Positions 45,278 through 54,063 of a stretch of 64,000 bases of DNA are shown here, in pieces. The notes under the pieces are model-generated. The model searched no databases. It worked only from the letters and a program-made list of their open reading frames with translations, and was not told where the DNA came from. Positions within the stretch are counted from its first letter, which is position 1. Every line of letters starts with the position of its first letter. The position numbers and the translations under genes were made by a program. Origin of the DNA: Paenalcaligenes sp050487225 (lineage in GTDB: Bacteria; Pseudomonadota; Gammaproteobacteria; Burkholderiales; Burkholderiaceae_B); assembly GCF_050487225.1 (NCBI RefSeq), contig NZ_JBKQGY010000005.1:28991-92990 (forward strand). Reading direction: 5' to 3'.

Positions 45278-46239
45278 TCAATGCACTCCCGTACAGCGTT
45301 CATATCATCCGGTAACGCTGACTCGAACTGCACCCACTGCCCTGTTGCAGGGTCCTCAAAACCCAGCCCTCTGGCATGCAGCATCTGACGCTCAGCGCCC
45401 AACATATTTTTACCGCCATACAACTCATCGCCTAGCAGTGGGTGTTTTTGGCTAGCCAGATGCACACGAATTTGATGTGTACGGCCAGTCTCAAGTTTGC
45501 ACACTACCTCACTAAAGGCAATACCGCGCTCGGCCAAGCCATGACGTAAACAGTGGAAATGCGTTATAGCTTCACGTGGTGCCGAACCATTCACCGCCAT
45601 ACGTACAGGCACATGAGGATCGCGACCTATAGGTATATTGATGGTGCCTTCAGGCGCTACAAAACCATGCACCAGTGCTCGGTACTCGCGTTTGACACTG
45701 CGGCTTTGCAATTGACGTACCAAATGCGTTTGCGCGGTTTCTGTACGGGCCACCACCATCAAGCCTGATGTCATCTTATCTAAGCGGTGCACAATACCAG
45801 CGCGTGCCACCGAAGCCAGCTCAGGATAACGGTACAGTAGCCCATTCAGTAATGTACCTGTCCAGTTTCCAGCACCCGGATGCGTCACCAAGCCAGCAGG
45901 CTTATTTACCACAATCCAATGCGCACTTTCTTCAAGCACTGGGAAATCCACAGGTTCTGCAGTAAAAGCAGTGGATTCAGGTGCCGCCTGTTCCTGCACC
46001 GTGATAACATCGCCGGGGTACAAGATATGGCGTGTACGCACTACTTGCTGGTTCACCTGAACATGCCCATCCTCGATCCAGGACTGCAGTCGGCTGCGCG
46101 AATGCTCTGGCAACAATAAGGCCAGTGTTTTGTCTAAGCGCTCTGGTTCCTGAGTGATAGGTAACACAAAGCGACGCTCCTCCGTTGTCTCGTCCAACAG
46201 AGGATCGTGTAAATTTTTTTCAGTATTAGTGTCTTGCAT
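45262..46239 (-). CDS. rluD: 23S rRNA pseudouridine(1911/1915/1917) synthase RluD
   Basis: A 325-residue RluA-family enzyme. The N-terminal S4 domain is RLDKTLALLLPEHSRSRLQS, then the catalytic motif GIVHRLDKMTSGLMVVART near residue 145, and KLETGRTHQIRVHL. It modifies helix 69 of 23S rRNA. It diverges from bamD by about 50 bases, the usual rluD/bamD arrangement. Confidence 0.95.
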   Translation of the reverse strand: MQDTNTEKNLHDPLLDETTEERRFVLPITQEPERLDKTLALLLPEHSRSRLQSWIEDGHVQVNQQVVRTRHILYPGDVITVQEQAAPESTAFTAEPVDFPVLEESAHWIVVNKPAGLVTHPGAGNWTGTLLNGLLYRYPELASVARAGIVHRLDKMTSGLMVVARTETAQTHLVRQLQSRSVKREYRALVHGFVAPEGTINIPIGRDPHVPVRMAVNGSAPREAITHFHCLRHGLAERGIAFSEVVCKLETGRTHQIRVHLASQKHPLLGDELYGGKNMLGAERQMLHARGLGFEDPATGQWVQFESALPDDMNAVRECIEWKIP

Positions 46240-46289
46240 AGCAACAAATCATATAATCAGTCTGAAATGCTAACACCAAGGATGCTTCT

Positions 46290-47138
46290 GTGACTCGTCT
46301 TGCTCGTTTTTTTCTATCTCGGATCGCTAATCTTCAACGCTATGCCAAAGCTTTGGCAACACTCTGCGTAGTAGTAGCGATCGCGGGTTGTGGTGCCACC
46401 AAGCCTACCGTAGACCCTACTGCAGGCTGGACAGCAGAAAAGCTTTACCAAGATGCGCGTGAAGAAATGAACGCTGGCAACTGGAAAGCCGCCCGTACTC
46501 GATTGGAAGCCATTGAAGCTCGCTACCCATTTGGCACTTATGCGCAACAGGCACTGATTGACCAAGCCTACATTAACTGGAAAGACGAAGAGCCAGAGCA
46601 AGCCTTGGCTGCTATTGACCGTTTCCAGAAGCAATACCCTAATCACCCCGGCAGCGACTACATGCTGTACCTCAAAGGGCTGATTACCTTTACTCCGCCT
46701 AGCGCAATGTTGACGCGTTTCACACGACAAGACCCCAGCGAGCGTGATCCACAAGGTTTGCGTGAGTCGTACGAGTCATTTAACGAGCTGATCAACCTAT
46801 ACCCTGAGAGCCGTTATGCGGCTGATGCGAAACAACGTATCACCTGGTTGGTAAGCACGATTGCTGAAAACGAAGTACACGTTGCCGAGTATTACTACAA
46901 GCGTGGCGCCTATGTGGCTTCCATTAACCGTGCACAACGCGTCATTACCGATTTCCACGGTGTAGCCATTGCAGAAAAAGCGCTGTACTTGATGTACTTG
47001 TCTTACGACAAACTGGGTGAAAGCGCATTGCGTGATGACACCAAACGCATCATGGACGAAAACTTCCCTGATAGCATTTTGTGGAAACAAGGCTTGGATA
47101 CGCCTAGCAACTACTGGAACCCTATTAACTGGTTCTAA
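46290..47138 (+). CDS. bamD: Outer membrane assembly lipoprotein BamD
   Basis: A 282-residue lipoprotein. An N-terminal signal ends with lipobox VAIAGC near residue 34. TPR repeats follow, with NWKAARTRLEAIEARYPFGTY cut across the first and second, and DPSERDPQGLRESYESFNEL typical of BamD. GTG start with AAGGA at 46278-46282. BamD is an essential partner of BamA for outer-membrane protein insertion. A strong terminator follows. Confidence 0.95.
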   Translation: MTRLARFFLSRIANLQRYAKALATLCVVVAIAGCGATKPTVDPTAGWTAEKLYQDAREEMNAGNWKAARTRLEAIEARYPFGTYAQQALIDQAYINWKDEEPEQALAAIDRFQKQYPNHPGSDYMLYLKGLITFTPPSAMLTRFTRQDPSERDPQGLRESYESFNELINLYPESRYAADAKQRITWLVSTIAENEVHVAEYYYKRGAYVASINRAQRVITDFHGVAIAEKALYLMYLSYDKLGESALRDDTKRIMDENFPDSILWKQGLDTPSNYWNPINWF

Positions 47139-47153
47139 GCGCGATTCACGAAT

Positions 47154-47184
47154 AAAAAAAGGCTGCCAAAGGCAGCCTTTTTTT
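47154..47184. terminator. Bidirectional intrinsic terminator (bamD / helicase)
   Basis: AAAAAAAGGCTGCC (47154-47167) pairs with GGCAGCCTTTTTTT (47171-47184) over AAA. It ends at the stop of the convergent helicase gene. Confidence 0.95.
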
Positions 47185-49204
47185 ATTCCTCGTGTTGCTT
47201 ATCTTTGAAAAAAGCCAATGCGCGTTGTGGATCACGTGTACGCGAAAAAGGTGGCAACCCACGCCACAACAATTTGCCATAGGGCTTATCGACAATACGC
47301 GCATCGCCTACCACCAACACCCCCCAATCTTGCTCCGTACGAATTAACCGCCCTGCCCCCTGTTTTAAGGCAATAGCCGCATCGGGCAATTGGTACTCCA
47401 TAAACGGATTACCGCCTCGTTCTCTGCAGGCATTGATACGGGCTTCGAGCACAGGATCATCGGGCGGCGCAAACGGCAGCTTATCAATCGCCACCAAGGT
47501 CAGCGCATCACCCGGCACGTCAATACCTTCCCAGAAGCTAGCACTGCCCACCAACACCATGTTGTGACCATTACGAAACTCTTCCAACAGCACACGTCGT
47601 GAGCGCTCTCCTTGACGCAGCAAAGGCCTAGTGATGCCTAAGTCTTCAAATCGTTCTTGCAGCAGCTCGGCAATACGCTCAACAGAACGCAGTGTCGTAC
47701 ACAACACCAACACACCACCTTTAGCTTGCTGAATCAGCGGCATGAGCAACTCCACAAAGCGCTCATTGAATTGCGGCGACGACGGTATAGGCAAACTATT
47801 GGGCACAAACATCAGCCCTTGCTGAGGATAATCAAACGGAGACGGCCACACTTCGGTACGGGCTTGCCACAGGCCTAACTGGTGCACGAAGTGGGCAAAG
47901 TTACCGTGCACCGACAAGGTAGCCGATGTCAGCACCCATGCTTGATGCGGCTCTCGGTAGCGCGAGAATATCTTCGCTACCGACAGCGGCGCACTGTGAA
48001 AACGCAATGAGGTTTGTGTGTGCTCAACCCAACGCACCATTTCATCTGCCGCCGACTCTTTTAACTCGGCTGAAGCCGTATCAGGCGCTAACGCATGACG
48101 CCCTTGCCTATCCGGCTGACTCCATAAAAACAACCGCGCACGCAAGAGCAATGCTTGTTTATGGGCCGCACCCAAGTCAGGGTGTTTTTCTGCCAGCATA
48201 TCCAGCAGCTTGATAATTTTGTCTAGTTTTTCCAGCAAAACCTCTAAAGCTTCATCAAAAGCCTCAGGCTCTGGAATCATTTCAAAGGTGGCACGCGCAC
48301 CTGGCATCTTGGCTACCTCAGCCGTAGCCAACCGCAAATCCCTACAGGCTTGTTCTAACGCACCTGAAACAGCACTCCAGTCCACCACACCACGCGCATG
48401 CCCTAAACCCGCCACCTCGGTTTGACGCGCCAAATCTAGCAAGTGATGCAACGATACCGACGTACCTAAGAATCGGGTGGCCACATCAGGCAACTGGTGA
48501 GCTTCGTCAAACACCACCGTATCTACTGCGGGCAGCAAGTCGGTAATGCCCTCTTCACGCAAGGCTAAATCAGCCATAAAGAGAGCATGGTTCACCACCA
48601 CTACGTCAGCCTCTTGAGCTTTACGGCGTGCTTTCAACACAAAGCAATCACCCACATAAGGACAATCTTGGCCTAAGCAGTTTTCACGGGTTGAGGTCAC
48701 ACGCGACCAGATCTCAGCATCTTCAGGAATACTCGCCAACTCTGACTTATCGCCTGAACTGCTGGTTTCGCTAAAACGTTGGATTTCACGCATCCACGCG
48801 ACTTCTCGTCTCGAGGCAAAACCACGGCCGTCCTGCTCGGTACGCTCTAAGTGATAATGGCACACATAATTGCCCCGGCCTTTCAGCAACGCCACTTGCA
48901 CAGGCAAACCTAAGGCTTTACGCAAGTGTGGCAAATCGCGCCTAAACAACTGATCTTGTAAGGTACGCGTACCTGTGGATACCAATGCTTTAGAGCCACT
49001 CAGGAATACAGGAACCAAATACGCCCAGGTCTTCCCTGTGCCTGTACCTGCCTCGGCAATCAGGATTTCGTGATCGGTAATCGCCTTATGAATAGAGCGT
49101 GCTAGCTCTAATTGGCCCATACGCAAATGGTAGTGCTGCACAGACTCCGCTAAAGGTCCACCCTCAGCAAAAATTTCGTCAAGTTCCTGTGTCAGCATAG
49201 TCAT
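47183..49204 (-). CDS. ATP-dependent DNA helicase, DinG/YoaA-like
   Basis: About 673 residues of the XPD-like SF2 family. Walker A is EAGTGTGKTW (51-60), and four cysteines in ENCLGQDCPYVGDCFVLKAR plus the earlier segment form the expected 4Fe-4S site. The DEAH box is VFDEAHQLP and motif VI is QGAGRLIRTEQDWG. It lacks an exonuclease domain. YoaA in E. coli works with the polymerase clamp-loader chi subunit in repair. The open frame starts at 49240; ATG 49204 gives MTMLTQELDEIF and is preferred. Confidence 0.9.
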   Translation of the reverse strand: MTMLTQELDEIFAEGGPLAESVQHYHLRMGQLELARSIHKAITDHEILIAEAGTGTGKTWAYLVPVFLSGSKALVSTGTRTLQDQLFRRDLPHLRKALGLPVQVALLKGRGNYVCHYHLERTEQDGRGFASRREVAWMREIQRFSETSSSGDKSELASIPEDAEIWSRVTSTRENCLGQDCPYVGDCFVLKARRKAQEADVVVVNHALFMADLALREEGITDLLPAVDTVVFDEAHQLPDVATRFLGTSVSLHHLLDLARQTEVAGLGHARGVVDWSAVSGALEQACRDLRLATAEVAKMPGARATFEMIPEPEAFDEALEVLLEKLDKIIKLLDMLAEKHPDLGAAHKQALLLRARLFLWSQPDRQGRHALAPDTASAELKESAADEMVRWVEHTQTSLRFHSAPLSVAKIFSRYREPHQAWVLTSATLSVHGNFAHFVHQLGLWQARTEVWPSPFDYPQQGLMFVPNSLPIPSSPQFNERFVELLMPLIQQAKGGVLVLCTTLRSVERIAELLQERFEDLGITRPLLRQGERSRRVLLEEFRNGHNMVLVGSASFWEGIDVPGDALTLVAIDKLPFAPPDDPVLEARINACRERGGNPFMEYQLPDAAIALKQGAGRLIRTEQDWGVLVVGDARIVDKPYGKLLWRGLPPFSRTRDPQRALAFFKDKQHEE

Positions 49205-49341
49205 AGTTCTTTCAATATCTCTGCACGGCTCTATAATCAAAGCCGATCATTTTTACTGGGTTCCCGTTCATACACGGGATTCACGTCAGCCTCCGGCATG
49301 GCACCAAGCCCGACCTTTTGTTTTTTGGCCGTATTGAATCC

Positions 49342-51696
49342 ATGACAACTACCCCCTCCCCTTCCCCGCGTACCATTGACCAAAACCGTATTTTGCAGCA
49401 GCTCGCAACCGAGTTGAGCATACGCCCTAATCAGGCCACTGCGGCAGTGGGTTTGCTGGATGATGGTGCCACCGTACCGTTTATTGCCCGTTACCGTAAA
49501 GAAGCCACCGGCGGTCTAGATGATGGTGTACTACGCGAGTTGGAAGTGCGCTTATTGTATCTGCGCGAACTGGAAACCCGTCGTATCGCCATTTTAGATT
49601 CGATTGAGCAACAAGGTAAGCTCAATCCCGAACTTCTTTCTGAAATCTCCTCGGCGGATACCAAACAGCGCCTAGAAGACTTATACACCCCTTACAAACC
49701 CAAACGTCGTACCCGTGCTCAAATTGCCCGTGAGGCCGGTTTGGAAGCATTGTTGCAAAACATTCTGGACAACCCCACCAGCGACCCGCTGGTACTGGCT
49801 GAAGCCTTTGTGGGTGAAGCACCGTTTGATAGTAGCAAAGCTGCATTAGATGGTGCTCGTGACATTCTGTCTGAGAACCAAGCCGAAAATGCCGATCTAC
49901 TGGCCAAGCTTCGTGAATACCTATGGAACAGCGGTTTGCTGTATGCCAAAGTGGTAGAAGGCAAAGAGCAAGAAGGCAACAAATTCCAAGACTGGTTTGA
50001 TTTTAGCGAAACCCTGCGCACCCTGCCTTCACACCGTACGCTCGCCCTACTACGTGGCCGCCAGCAAGGCGTACTGACGCTACGTTTAGGCCTAAGCGAA
50101 GAACAAGAGGCGCTACACCCTCACCCCTGCATCGAACGTATTGCCGAGCTTAGCGACAGCCCTGCGCGGTTTGACAGCCAAGCCACTGCACACGAAGCTT
50201 GGATGGCTGAAGTATGCCGCTGGACATGGCGTGTGAAACTCTTGACCTTGTTTGAAACCGAACTGATTACTCGTTTGCGTGAACAAGCCGAACAAGAAGC
50301 CACCCGTGTTTTTGCCGCCAACCTACGTGACTTGTTGCTAGCAGCCCCCGCAGGCCATAAGTCTGTACTAGGCTTAGACCCAGGTATTCGTACCGGCGTG
50401 AAAGTAGCCGCTATTGATACCACAGGCAAACTGCTGGATACCGCGACTATCTACCCATTCGAGCCACGCCGTGACGTAGAAGGCAGCTTGAAAACCTTGG
50501 CCGCTATCGCTAAGAAACACAACATTGAGTTGGTCGCAGTAGGTAACGGTACCGCATCACGCGAAACTGAAAAACTGGTTTCCGAGCTGCAAAGCCGTCA
50601 CCCTGAACTGAAATTCACCCGTGTATCCGTCTCTGAAGCAGGTGCATCGGTATACTCAGCCTCTGAATTAGCAGCCAAAGAATTCCCCGAATTGGACGTA
50701 AGCTTGCGTGGCGCTGTATCTATCGCCCGTCGCTTGCAAGACCCTCTGGCTGAATTGGTAAAAATTGAACCTAAAGCCATTGGCGTAGGCCAATACCAGC
50801 ACGATGTGAACCAACGCGAACTGGCTCGCTCGTTAGAAGCCGTTGTTGAGGATTGTGTGAACGCGGTAGGTGTAGATGTGAACACAGCTTCAGCCCCATT
50901 GTTGATGCACGTATCTGGCTTGAACGCCACCCTGGCTAAAAACATTGTGGAATGGCGTAACAGCAATGGTGCATTCATGTCCCGCAAGCAATTGTTGGAT
51001 GTACCTCGTTTCGGCCCTAAAGCGTTTGAGCAAGCAGCAGGCTTCCTACGTATCCCGAACGCCGAAAACCCGCTGGATGCCTCTGCTGTTCACCCAGAAG
51101 CCTATCCCGTTGCCGAACGCATCTTGGCTCGTATTCAAAAACAAGCCAAAGAAGTGATGGGTCAAAGCGGTGCGCTGAAAGGGCTATCCCCTAACGACTT
51201 CACCGACGAACGTTTTGGTTTGCCTACTGTTCAGGATATTTTCTCTGAGTTTGAAAAACCTGGCCGCGATCCTCGCCCTGAATTCAGCACAGCTACCTTC
51301 ATGGAAGGCGTCACCAAGATCTCTGATTTGATCCCCGGCATGACGCTAGAAGGCGTAGTGACCAACGTAGCTAACTTTGGTGCTTTTGTGGATGTGGGCG
51401 TACACCAAGACGGTTTAGTACACATCTCGGCACTGTCCGATCAGTTTGTGAGCGACCCACGCGATGTAGTGCGTGTAGGTCAAACGGTGAAGATCAAAGT
51501 ACTGGAAGTAGACGTACCACGTAAACGCATTAGCTTAACGATGCGTTTGAACGATGATTTACCTAGCTCTGGTAGCAGTGATCGGCCGGCTAGCAACAAA
51601 GGCCAACGCAATAACAATCGCGCTCCACAGCAACGTCGTGAAGAACCAGTGGTGAACAATGCTATGGCTGCAGCGTTTGCCAAGCTGCGTAAGTAA
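49342..51696 (+). CDS. tex: RNA-binding transcriptional accessory protein Tex
   Basis: About 784 residues. The N-terminal helical region (TVPFIARYRKEATGGLDD) is followed by a YqgF/RuvX-like domain (SVLGLDPGIRTGVKVAAID), helix-hairpin-helix repeats (NAVGVDVNTASAPLLMHVSG) and a C-terminal S1 domain (LEGVVTNVANFGAFVDVGVH). The tail is basic and Asn/Arg-rich. Tex is a nucleic-acid-binding factor influencing transcription of stress and toxin genes in Bordetella. A TTG eight codons upstream (49318) is an alternative start. Confidence 0.95.
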   Translation: MTTTPSPSPRTIDQNRILQQLATELSIRPNQATAAVGLLDDGATVPFIARYRKEATGGLDDGVLRELEVRLLYLRELETRRIAILDSIEQQGKLNPELLSEISSADTKQRLEDLYTPYKPKRRTRAQIAREAGLEALLQNILDNPTSDPLVLAEAFVGEAPFDSSKAALDGARDILSENQAENADLLAKLREYLWNSGLLYAKVVEGKEQEGNKFQDWFDFSETLRTLPSHRTLALLRGRQQGVLTLRLGLSEEQEALHPHPCIERIAELSDSPARFDSQATAHEAWMAEVCRWTWRVKLLTLFETELITRLREQAEQEATRVFAANLRDLLLAAPAGHKSVLGLDPGIRTGVKVAAIDTTGKLLDTATIYPFEPRRDVEGSLKTLAAIAKKHNIELVAVGNGTASRETEKLVSELQSRHPELKFTRVSVSEAGASVYSASELAAKEFPELDVSLRGAVSIARRLQDPLAELVKIEPKAIGVGQYQHDVNQRELARSLEAVVEDCVNAVGVDVNTASAPLLMHVSGLNATLAKNIVEWRNSNGAFMSRKQLLDVPRFGPKAFEQAAGFLRIPNAENPLDASAVHPEAYPVAERILARIQKQAKEVMGQSGALKGLSPNDFTDERFGLPTVQDIFSEFEKPGRDPRPEFSTATFMEGVTKISDLIPGMTLEGVVTNVANFGAFVDVGVHQDGLVHISALSDQFVSDPRDVVRVGQTVKIKVLEVDVPRKRISLTMRLNDDLPSSGSSDRPASNKGQRNNNRAPQQRREEPVVNNAMAAAFAKLRK

Positions 51697-51716
51697 TACG
51701 CGTTAGGCTGATGTTC

Positions 51717-51746
51717 AAAAATGGCTCCTTTTAGGGGCCATTTTTT
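51717..51746 (+). terminator. Intrinsic terminator of tex (copy 1 of a shared terminator)
   Basis: ATGGCTCC (51721-51728) pairs with GGGGCCAT (51733-51740), including one G-U pair, with A-run before and T6 after. The same 30 bases recur in inverted orientation at 52655-52686 after trpS, differing only by two extra A in the loop. Confidence 0.92.
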
Positions 51747-51775
51747 ATTGCGAGGGACACAGCTACCATTGCTCA

Positions 51776-52062
51776 AGAAAGAGCTGTAAACCTCTCCTCA
51801 TTCAGACCAACCCGGGGGACGGAGAGGAAACTTTTTTGATTTGGTAGTCAAATCACAAAAAGTATTCCTGCAGTCCCCAGCGTGTGCGATGAGTGCTGCA
51901 CAAACGAACTCACCACTGGATGCAGTAGTTGGCACTGCGAAAAGTATTTTTTAATTTGTACACCAAATAAAAAAATACTTTCCTCCGTTTTCCCTTCATC
52001 GCTTGCAACGGTTTCGGTACGGTTGCAACTGAAGATGATGAGTACTTCTGTGGCTAAGAAAG
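51776..52062 (+). repeat. Intergenic repeat, copy A (two stem-loops)
   Basis: Begins AAGAAAGAGCTGTAAACCT. A long interrupted hairpin follows: GGGGGAC (51814-51820) with GTCCCC (51873-51878), AGGAA with TTCCT, and CTTTTTTGATTTG (51831-51843) with CAAATCACAAAAAG (51849-51862). A second hairpin pairs 51941-51958 with 51964-51981 (17 of 18 positions, loop TACAC). The tail ATCGCTTGCAACG...TTCTGTGGCTAAG is shared with copy B. Copies A and C share two identical runs of more than 30 bases. No family name is known to me. Confidence 0.75.
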
Positions 52063-52089
52063 AGTCATTCCTCCCATCCCTTTAACCAG

Positions 52090-52099
52090 CCCCCCCCCC
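52090..52099 (+). repeat. Poly-C tract (10 C)
   Basis: Ten consecutive C in the non-coding block between repeat copies A and B. Such tracts can vary in length by slippage, but no gene is arranged so that this would switch it. Confidence 0.9.
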
Positions 52100-52162
52100 T
52101 ATCGCTAAGAGTAGATAAAAATAGCCAAGCGCTTCACAGAATGCCACAAGTCCCTCTCACTC

Positions 52163-52390
52163 AAAAAAGGGCTGTAAACCTCATCACATTCAGAACAACC
52201 TTGGTGGAGTGGAGGTGATTTTTTTGATTTGATGCCTCAACTCACAAAAAGCTTTTCCGCAATCTCCAACGCATGCAATGAATGCTGCCTCAACATGCTC
52301 ACCAATAACAGCCATAGCTTGCAACGAGTTGTGGGTAAGTTGCCGTTGAAGGTGATGGATAGTTCTGTCGCTGAAAATACCGCGACTAAA
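52163..52390 (+). repeat. Intergenic repeat, copy B (diverged)
   Basis: Begins AAAAAAGGGCTGTAAACCTC. The central hairpin is kept with changes: 52219-52231 pairs imperfectly with 52238-52251, and the outer stem reads TTGG (52201-52204) with CCAA (52266-52269) where copy A has GGGG/CCCC. The tail AGCTTGCAACGAGTT...GTTCTGTCGCTG matches copy A. CTGTAAAC starts at 52172, 388 bases after copy A and 226 before copy C. Confidence 0.7.
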
Positions 52391-52530
52391 GAAAGGGCTG
52401 TAAACCTAGCCACATTCAAAACAATCGGGGGACGGAGAGGAAACTTTTTTGATTTGGTGTCTCAAATCACAAAAAGTATTCCTGCAGTCCCCAGCATATG
52501 CGATGAATCCCTACCCACATACACCACAAA
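52388..52530 (+). repeat. Intergenic repeat, copy C
   Basis: Begins AAAGAAAGGGCTGTAAACCT. The hairpin is nearly identical to copy A: GGGGGAC (52427-52433) with GTCCCC (52487-52492) outside, and CTTTTTTGATTTG (52444-52456) with CAAATCACAAAAAG (52463-52476) inside, loop GTGTCT. The copy then diverges after TGCGATGA. Beyond it, 52531-52650 has no recognised feature. Confidence 0.75.
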
Positions 52531-52654
52531 CACTTGCTAAGGCATCAACCATTGCGACGCAACGAATGCAACCTCAGCATACTCACATTAGCGCCCCACA
52601 ACACGTGTGCTATGCATGCCGTAATACCCCATCAGTCATCACCGCCTGACCAAT

Positions 52655-52686
52655 AAAAAATGGCCCCTAAATTAGGAGCCATTTTT
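52655..52686 (-). terminator. Intrinsic terminator of trpS (copy 2 of a shared terminator)
   Basis: Read on the minus strand it equals the tex terminator apart from two additional A in the loop. It lies 27 bases beyond the trpS stop. Confidence 0.92.
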
Positions 52687-52712
52687 ACTACTCAGACACA
52701 AGACTGCAGCGC

Positions 52713-54032
52713 TTACTCCGCCCGCATCCCCTCCAAGGTTTCCAGCAAAGCATCCAGCTCAGCAACTGGCAAGCTGGCAACTTTAGCGCCCTCTACCACT
52801 ACCAACGCCTCATCACCAGCCACGTCAAATTGGCTACGATCATTCAGTGCAGCCAAAGCCTTCTGTGCCATCCCAGCCTGACGCGGATCAGCAAACACTT
52901 CGGATACCAACAACTCTGTACCCGCTGCGTCCAACAAACGGAAGCGGAAGCCTTCTTCTTCACGGAAGCTGACAAAGCGGCCTTTACGTGCTGCTTTTTT
53001 CTCGGCTGGTGCAGAAACTGCCACACGCTTTGCTTTACGCAAGCCTACCGCATCACGCACTTTTTCCATCAAAGGTTCTGTGTAGCGGCGTGCTTTAGCA
53101 GCACCGGCCAACAGAATGTCTTCGATATCATCAGGACGAGACAGCAAGTCTTGGTAATGATCACGCATAGGAGCCAAGTGATCATTCAGCAAGGTGAACA
53201 AGGCATTTTTAGCATCGCCCCAGCCCATGCCGCGCTCGAGTTCGGCTTTCAGCGCAATAGTTTGTGCATCACTGGCAAAGCCTTTGTAGATCTGGAAGAT
53301 CATCGAAGCGTCGGCATCTTTAGGCTCACCAGGCTGACGAGAGTCCGTCACGATGCGCATAATGGCTGCTTTCAATTCTGCTTCTGAGCTTTCAAACAGC
53401 GGAATAGTGTTGTCATAGCTCTTGGACATTTTGCGACCATCTAGGCCCGGCAAGATAGCGACGTTTTCTGCAATCTGCACCTCGGGCAACACAAAGGTTT
53501 CACCATACATGTGGTTGAAACGCTGAGCGATATCGCGTGCCATTTCCAAGTGCTGAACTTGGTCACGACCTACGGGGACTTTGTTGGCGTTAAAAATCAG
53601 AATGTCAGCAGACATCAATACAGGGTAGCAATACAACCCCATCGTCACGCCGTCATCCAGCTCTACGCCTTTAGCCGCGTTTTGGTCTTGAGCCGCTTTG
53701 TAAGCGTGCGCACGATTCATCAAGCCTTTAGAGGTGACACAGCTGAGTACCCAATTCAACTCGGGGATTTCAGGAATATCAGACTGACGGTAAAACGTTG
53801 CTTTATCCGTATCCAGACCTGCGGCTAGCCACGTAGCTGCCAACGCTTGGCGCGAACGGGCCACCCGTTCTGGGTCATCGCATTTCACTAATGCGTGGTA
53901 GTCGGCCATAAAAAAGAAGGCGTCGTTACCCGTTTGGCGACTCATTTGAATCGCAGGTTGGATAGCGCCAGCATAATTTCCCAAATGAGGGATACCCGAC
54001 GTCGTGATGCCTGTAAGAATACGTGTGCTCAT
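52713..54032 (-). CDS. trpS: Tryptophan--tRNA ligase with C-terminal extension
   Basis: A 439-residue class I synthetase, about 100 residues longer than E. coli TrpS. The HIGH-like motif is PHLGNY (15-20), KMSKS lies at about 201-205, and GVELDDGVTMGLYCYPVLMS is typical. After residue ~345 comes a Lys/Arg-rich linker and then GRFVSFREEEGFRFRLLDAA and SEVFADPRQAGMAQKALAAL, which resemble the YegP/DUF1508 fold (inference). It charges tRNA-Trp. It is downstream of zapE by 31 bases. Confidence 0.94.
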   Translation of the reverse strand: MSTRILTGITTSGIPHLGNYAGAIQPAIQMSRQTGNDAFFFMADYHALVKCDDPERVARSRQALAATWLAAGLDTDKATFYRQSDIPEIPELNWVLSCVTSKGLMNRAHAYKAAQDQNAAKGVELDDGVTMGLYCYPVLMSADILIFNANKVPVGRDQVQHLEMARDIAQRFNHMYGETFVLPEVQIAENVAILPGLDGRKMSKSYDNTIPLFESSEAELKAAIMRIVTDSRQPGEPKDADASMIFQIYKGFASDAQTIALKAELERGMGWGDAKNALFTLLNDHLAPMRDHYQDLLSRPDDIEDILLAGAAKARRYTEPLMEKVRDAVGLRKAKRVAVSAPAEKKAARKGRFVSFREEEGFRFRLLDAAGTELLVSEVFADPRQAGMAQKALAALNDRSQFDVAGDEALVVVEGAKVASLPVAELDALLETLEGMRAE

Positions 54033-54063
54033 CAGATCAAGACTTTTAAAAACAATTAGTAAG

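Noticed and set aside
51776..52530. CRISPR array
   Set aside because: Units are over 100 bases, diverged and irregularly spaced (388 and 226 bases), with no short identical repeats, equal spacers or cas genes.
52229..52540. Open frame of 103 codons crossing repeat copies B and C, and a 67-codon one at 51882-52085 in copy A
   Set aside because: They have no ribosome site, no family resemblance and weak codon use. The corresponding frame in copy A is broken by a one-base difference. The shared peptide stretch (FFDLVSQITKSIPA) follows from DNA repetition.
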